Shown in pieces: positions 6,017 through 8,995 of a DNA stretch of 8,995 nt. Each line of letters begins with the position of its first letter. The first letter of the stretch is position 1. This DNA is from Microcaldota archaeon. GTDB taxonomy: Archaea; Micrarchaeota; Micrarchaeia; Anstonellales; Anstonellaceae. The DNA is taken from the NCBI GenBank assembly GCA_026396335.1, contig JAPLWZ010000053.1, positions 1 through 8,995 on the forward strand, written 5' to 3'. A model generated the notes under the pieces. The model searched no databases. It was not told the DNA's origin and saw only the letters and a list, made by a program, of their open reading frames with translations. The position numbers and the translations under genes were made by a program.

Positions 6017-6022
6017 ATTGAA

Positions 6023-7081
6023 ATGCGCAAGTTCCTGGCAGTATTGCTCATCCTCGCGGCACTCTCGCCTCTTTACTACGCGGATACGCCCTACTCTGTA
6101 AAATATTTCGCCTCGTTCATCCTGCCAAACACGAGCAGCTATTCATTGGACAGCACGATTTTTGAGAACCAAACAGTCTACTTCATCCTGACGGATGACA
6201 AAATAATCTCAGTAATGCTTCCCACTCAGTCGGCAGGCAAGTACTCGCCTGCCACTGACACGAAAAAGATAGGCGAAATAATGCGGTCATACTATTATTC
6301 GCTCGGCTACACGCCGCAGGCTGCTGAAGGCCTCTCATCCGCGCATGAAAAAATCATTGTAATAAAGGGCAGGCGGGCATCAGGCGAGCAGAAATGCCGC
6401 GTGCTTCTCGGGACCGACCGGCATAGCTGCACTGACTTTTTCTCCTGCCAGGTTGCGTGCTATTCCGTGACGTCATTCTGCCAGCCGGTGGCGCTTGGCG
6501 CAGGAAGGGAGTTCATAAATTATGTTTGGGCTTTTGAAAACAACAGCCGCGACCTTGATGCAGCTTATGCGAGCGAAGAAAGTTCCTACGCCGCGTGGAG
6601 CAGCAACCGCACATCACAAACGATGGCAGATTACCTCTCCTCAATAAATGACATAAACAAGGCTGCCACGCAGGCATCATCAAGCCCGCTTTACGACGGG
6701 TACTCATACTGCTTCAGGCCCGACTACGCGCTTGCGGACATCACCTCTGTGCAATTGAGTGCACAAAAGGACTACGCGAGCTCTTCCCGCTTCATCTCGC
6801 TGCCAGATGACATAAATGAAGTGATGCGCTATGCTATCTCAGGCCTGCAAAAAAAGTTTGATTACGAGGTGGCATTCAACAAGTCCATGGGGCAATATTC
6901 AGCCTCCAACAAGACAGTTGCGCCAGCCCCGGCTGCAAACGTTTCATCCAAGTCGCCTGCACAGCAAGCATCTTCTTCCTCGGCATTCCTCTTTCTTGCA
7001 GCAGGCTCGCTCGCTGTTGTCGTCCTTGCAGCCGGGCTTGCTTTCTACCTGCTGCGCAGGAAGAAGCGCGGCCGAAAGTAA
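6023..7081 (+). CDS. Secreted, C-terminally membrane-anchored protein of unknown function
   Basis: Protein of 352 residues. It begins with a signal peptide (MRKFLAVLLILAALSPLYYA, cut likely near 20), followed by an external domain of about 280 residues, a Ser/Ala/Pro-rich linker (about 295-320), a single membrane helix (about 320-343) and a strongly basic tail (LRRKKRGRK). This gives an outside body with a cytoplasmic stop-transfer end. Six cysteines occur, C125, C136, C142, C146, C153 and C230; five of them in 29 residues (C-x10-C-x5-C-x3-C-x6-C) suggest a disulfide- or metal-stabilised knot. Seven N-x-S/T sequons are present. The remainder shows no enzyme motif I know; IGEIMRSYYYSLGYTPQ and FDYEVAFNKSMGQY flank the domain. 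It is divergent from the flippase with a tiny shared promoter region. A surface or S-layer-associated role is only an inference. Confidence 0.85.
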   Translation: MRKFLAVLLILAALSPLYYADTPYSVKYFASFILPNTSSYSLDSTIFENQTVYFILTDDKIISVMLPTQSAGKYSPATDTKKIGEIMRSYYYSLGYTPQAAEGLSSAHEKIIVIKGRRASGEQKCRVLLGTDRHSCTDFFSCQVACYSVTSFCQPVALGAGREFINYVWAFENNSRDLDAAYASEESSYAAWSSNRTSQTMADYLSSINDINKAATQASSSPLYDGYSYCFRPDYALADITSVQLSAQKDYASSSRFISLPDDINEVMRYAISGLQKKFDYEVAFNKSMGQYSASNKTVAPAPAANVSSKSPAQQASSSSAFLFLAAGSLAVVVLAAGLAFYLLRRKKRGRK

Positions 7082-7101
7082 ATTCCAAGGCAACCCTCTA
7101 G

Positions 7102-7109
7102 TTTTAAAT
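7102..7109 (+). promoter_or_regulatory. TATA box candidate for the inositol operon
   Basis: TTTTAAAT is centred about 55 bp before ATG 7160, predicting transcription start near 7131 and a leader of about 29 nt that includes the GAGGTG ribosome binding site. A second candidate, TTATACTA (7113-7120), would start transcription near 7143 and leave only about 5 nt before GAGGTG. The inverted repeats at 7116-7141 overlap the region between the first candidate and its start site. Confidence 0.45.
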
Positions 7110-7115
7110 TCCTTA

Positions 7116-7141
7116 TACTATTATAGTAATTGTATAATAGT
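7116..7141. repeat. Overlapping inverted repeats, possible operator of the inositol operon
   Basis: TACTAT-t-ATAGTA (7116-7128) is a perfect palindrome with one central base. Overlapping it, ACTATTATA (7117-7125) is repeated inverted as TATAATAGT (7133-7141) with a 7-base gap. The half-site ACTAT/ATAGT thus occurs three times (7117-7121, 7123-7127, 7137-7141). Such symmetry beside a promoter fits a dimeric repressor site, but AT-rich DNA yields palindromes readily. A weak RNA hairpin in the leader is the alternative. Confidence 0.45.
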
Positions 7142-7147
7142 GCTCAC

Positions 7148-7153
7148 GAGGTG
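7148..7153 (+). promoter_or_regulatory. Strong ribosome binding site of inositol-phosphate synthase
   Basis: GAGGTG sits 6 nt before ATG 7160. It is the best Shine-Dalgarno match in the window and fixes this ATG as the start, rather than an in-frame TTG at 7130 that lies within the repeats. Confidence 0.75.
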
Positions 7154-7159
7154 TCATCA

Positions 7160-8500
7160 ATGGCAAAAATAAACATAGAACCGGCAAACGGCAAGCTCGG
7201 CATCCTCACGCCCGGGCTCGGCGCAGTATCCACCACATTCATGGCGGGCGTCATGCTCTCAAGAAAGCACGGCTTTGCTCCAGTTGGCAGCCTCACGCAG
7301 ATGCAGACAATACGCCTGGGGAAGCGCGATGCGAATAACTCGCCACTGATAAAGGATTTCGTGCCCCTGGCAAAGCTTACCGACATAGAATTCGGCGCAT
7401 GGGACATATTCCCTGACAATGCATACGAGGCTGCAATGAAGGCAGGCGTGCTTTCCAAGGAGCACCTTGGCATGGTAAAGGATGAATTGGAAAAAATCAA
7501 ACCCATGACAGCTGTATTTGACCATAAGTTCATCAAGAACATAGACGGCCCGAATGTGAAAACGGGCAAGGACAAGCTTGACTTGGTGGAGCAGGTGCGC
7601 GCAGACATCCGCGCATTCAAAAAGGAAAAGAACTGCTCGCGGCTTGTGATGGTCTGGTGCGCAAGCACGGAATCTTACATAGAGGAGCAGCCTGTTCACC
7701 GTTCGCTCGAAGCATTCGAAAAGGGCTTGGCAGAAGGCGACCCCTCAATTTCTCCCTCGATGATTTACGCATACGCGGCAATAATGGAGGGCGTTCCGTA
7801 CGTGAACGGCTCGCCGCAAATCACGCTTGACATGCCCGCGCTCATTGAACTTGCGAGGCAGAAAGGCATTGCAATCGCGGGCAAAGACTTCAAGACAGGG
7901 CAAACGCTCATGAAAACCGCAGTGGCGCCCATGCTAAAGAACAGGATGCTTGGAGTGCGCGGCTGGTTCTCAACAAACATACTGGGGAACCGCGACGGGC
8001 TTGTGCTTGACGACCCGGGCTCGTTCAAGAGCAAGGAAATAAGCAAGAAATCCGTGCTTGACTTTATTTTGCAGCCAGACAAGTATCCCGACCTTTACAA
8101 GGGCATGTACCACAAGGTGAGGATTGAGTACTACCCGCCGAAAGGCGACGACAAGGAGGGCTGGGACAACATAGACCTATTCGGCTGGATGGGCTACCCG
8201 ATGCAGATAAAGATCAACTTCCTGTGCAAGGACAGCATACTCGCGGCGCCAATAGTTCTTGACCTCGCGCTTTTCATGGACCTGGCGCAGCGCGCGAAAA
8301 TGCACGGCATGCAGGAGTGGCTTTCCTTCTACTTCAAGGCACCCATGCACGCTCCCGACCTTTATCCCGAGCACGACCTGTCCATACAGCACATGAAGCT
8401 CAAGAACACCTTGCGCTACATCATGGGCGAAGAATTGATTACACACCTTGGCATAGAATACTATGACTACTGGGGAACAGGAAAGGAAAGCAAAAAGTAA
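7160..8500 (+). CDS. ino1: myo-Inositol-3-phosphate synthase
   Basis: NAD-dependent cytosolic enzyme that turns glucose 6-phosphate into L-myo-inositol 1-phosphate (also called 3-phosphate), the precursor of inositol lipids and, in some archaea, of inositol solutes. It has 446 residues. The N-terminal Rossmann start is GILTPGLGAVSTTFMAG (14-30) with the G-x-G-x-x-x-T dinucleotide loop. Then GWDIFPDNAYEAAM, VMVWCASTESYI, SPSMIYAYAA, the active-site segment AGKDFKTGQTLMKT (240-253; K242, K245 and K252 are the candidate catalytic lysines), GWFSTNILGNRDG, and NFLCKDSILAAPIVLDLALF near the end. All marks of the family are intact. The length and blocks such as GSLTQMQTIRLGKR and DNIDLFGWMGYPMQIK recall, from memory, the bacterial (Bacteroidetes-like) type rather than the shorter Archaeoglobus enzyme of about 390 residues, so acquisition from bacteria is possible. 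It is followed after 18 bp by a CDP-alcohol phosphotransferase gene. Confidence 0.95.
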   Translation: MAKINIEPANGKLGILTPGLGAVSTTFMAGVMLSRKHGFAPVGSLTQMQTIRLGKRDANNSPLIKDFVPLAKLTDIEFGAWDIFPDNAYEAAMKAGVLSKEHLGMVKDELEKIKPMTAVFDHKFIKNIDGPNVKTGKDKLDLVEQVRADIRAFKKEKNCSRLVMVWCASTESYIEEQPVHRSLEAFEKGLAEGDPSISPSMIYAYAAIMEGVPYVNGSPQITLDMPALIELARQKGIAIAGKDFKTGQTLMKTAVAPMLKNRMLGVRGWFSTNILGNRDGLVLDDPGSFKSKEISKKSVLDFILQPDKYPDLYKGMYHKVRIEYYPPKGDDKEGWDNIDLFGWMGYPMQIKINFLCKDSILAAPIVLDLALFMDLAQRAKMHGMQEWLSFYFKAPMHAPDLYPEHDLSIQHMKLKNTLRYIMGEELITHLGIEYYDYWGTGKESKK

Positions 8501-8509
8501 ACAATCACG

Positions 8510-8514
8510 GGTGA
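8510..8514 (+). promoter_or_regulatory. Ribosome binding site of the CDP-alcohol phosphotransferase gene
   Basis: GGTGA lies 4 nt before ATG 8519, in the 18-bp gap after the synthase stop. There is no room for a separate promoter, so both genes are probably on one mRNA. Confidence 0.6.
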
Positions 8515-8518
8515 ATCA

Positions 8519-8995
8519 ATGGCACTGAAAAAAACAAAGTTCGGAAGTTCCATCCAGCTTGCGCTGGGGCGATTCTTTTCCATCATCCCGCTGTCCCCCA
8601 ACCAGATTACTGTTCTTGCCCTTCTCTTCGCTGCAGCCGGCTTTTACGCGGCGTATCTCGGGCTTCCCTTCCACTCGCTCGCACTCTTCCTTTTCGCAGG
8701 CGCAATTGATGCAATAGACGGCGCGGTTGCCCGCTTCAGAAAACAAGTGTCTGACAGGGGCGCATACATAGACGGAATAATCGACAGGCTGGTCGAGTTC
8801 CTTTTCATCCTGTCCTTTTTCTTCTTCCTGCCAGGCGACTTGGTGGTTTTTGCAGGCATCTGCCTCATTGCAATACTTTTCTTCGGCACCTGCTTGACCT
8901 CGTTTGCAACCGCATACGCGGAGCACCGCCACGTTGCTGACGCGAAGAAAATCGCGAGGCAGCCTGGCATCCTCCCACGCGCAGAAAGGCTCATC
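8519..8995 (+). CDS. CDP-alcohol phosphotransferase, probable archaetidylinositol-phosphate synthase, 3'-partial
   Basis: Membrane enzyme that swaps CMP on a CDP-activated lipid or alcohol for another alcohol. 159 residues are visible before the window ends. After PLSPNQIT (24-31) and a membrane helix comes the full CDP-OH-P signature, D64-x2-D67-G68-x2-A71-R72-x8-G81-x3-D85-x3-D89, whose four aspartates bind the metal ions and serve catalysis. Two more hydrophobic segments follow (about 92-108 and 110-128). Adjacent inositol-phosphate synthase gives the likely acceptor: inositol 1-phosphate transferred to CDP-archaeol, making archaetidylinositol phosphate, a known archaeal reaction. Di-myo-inositol phosphate phosphate synthase is the rival reading, but no inositol-phosphate cytidylyltransferase domain is visible on its N-terminal side, where it is fused in several known cases. 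The family is certain; the substrate is inferred from the neighbour. Confidence 0.9.
   Translation, partial: MALKKTKFGSSIQLALGRFFSIIPLSPNQITVLALLFAAAGFYAAYLGLPFHSLALFLFAGAIDAIDGAVARFRKQVSDRGAYIDGIIDRLVEFLFILSFFFFLPGDLVVFAGICLIAILFFGTCLTSFATAYAEHRHVADAKKIARQPGILPRAERLI

Noticed and set aside
8516..8994. Two long minus-strand frames over the CDP-alcohol phosphotransferase
   Set aside because: The plus strand carries the complete catalytic motif and a ribosome site; the minus frames show no family motifs.
1..8995. Mobile elements, CRISPR array, tRNA or rRNA genes
   Set aside because: Looked for spaced direct repeats, terminal inverted repeats with transposase motifs, and tRNA-like arms; nothing convincing was seen by eye, though a covariance search was not possible.

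Overview
The window looks like a fragment of an archaeal genome. It carries a group II chaperonin (thermosome), two proteins with class III (archaellin/pilin-type) signal peptides, archaeal type IV pilus platform genes, TATA boxes about 25-30 bp ahead of start codons, U-rich terminator-like tracts, and an inositol-phosphate synthase next to a CDP-alcohol phosphotransferase, the usual route to archaeal inositol ether lipids. The pilin signature (KKG/QAALDFLMTYGW) and the 'dyVYslGpGs' segment of the larger pilin-like protein remind me most of DPANN archaea of the Micrarchaeota/Diapherotrites type. That placement is from memory and is tentative. Both edges cut genes, so the window may be a whole metagenomic contig.

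Layout. (1) Bases 1-1317: C-terminal four fifths of a thermosome subunit with a GGM tail. (2) 1318-1706: a remarkable 113-nt pyrimidine tract, then a probable 59-residue membrane protein starting at TTG, then a clear TATA box. (3) 1707-4712, plus strand: a surface/pilus locus with a large Ig-like pilin-like protein, two T2SF platform proteins and a small pilin with its own promoter. The first part is damaged: the pilin-like gene loses its C-terminus and the first T2SF gene loses its N-terminal membrane half at one junction near 2640-2657. (4) 4738-5961, minus strand: a polysaccharide (Wzx/PST-type) flippase, convergent with the small pilin and divergent from the next gene. (5) 6023-7081: a secreted, cysteine-containing, C-terminally anchored protein of unknown function. 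(6) 7160-8995: an inositol-3-phosphate synthase and a CDP-alcohol phosphotransferase (cut by the window end), apparently one operon behind an unusual inverted-repeat promoter region.

How they may work together. Items 3-6 are all about the cell envelope: pilus filament and platform, a lipid-linked glycan flippase, an anchored surface protein rich in N-glycosylation sequons, and an inositol head-group pathway for ether lipids. No motor ATPase and no prepilin peptidase lie in the window, and the broken junction is where such a gene could have been lost, in the genome or in the assembly. I see no convincing mobile element, CRISPR array, tRNA or rRNA. The best candidates for a second look are the chimeric junction, the inositol-gene operator-like repeats, the pyrimidine tract and the unknown anchored protein.
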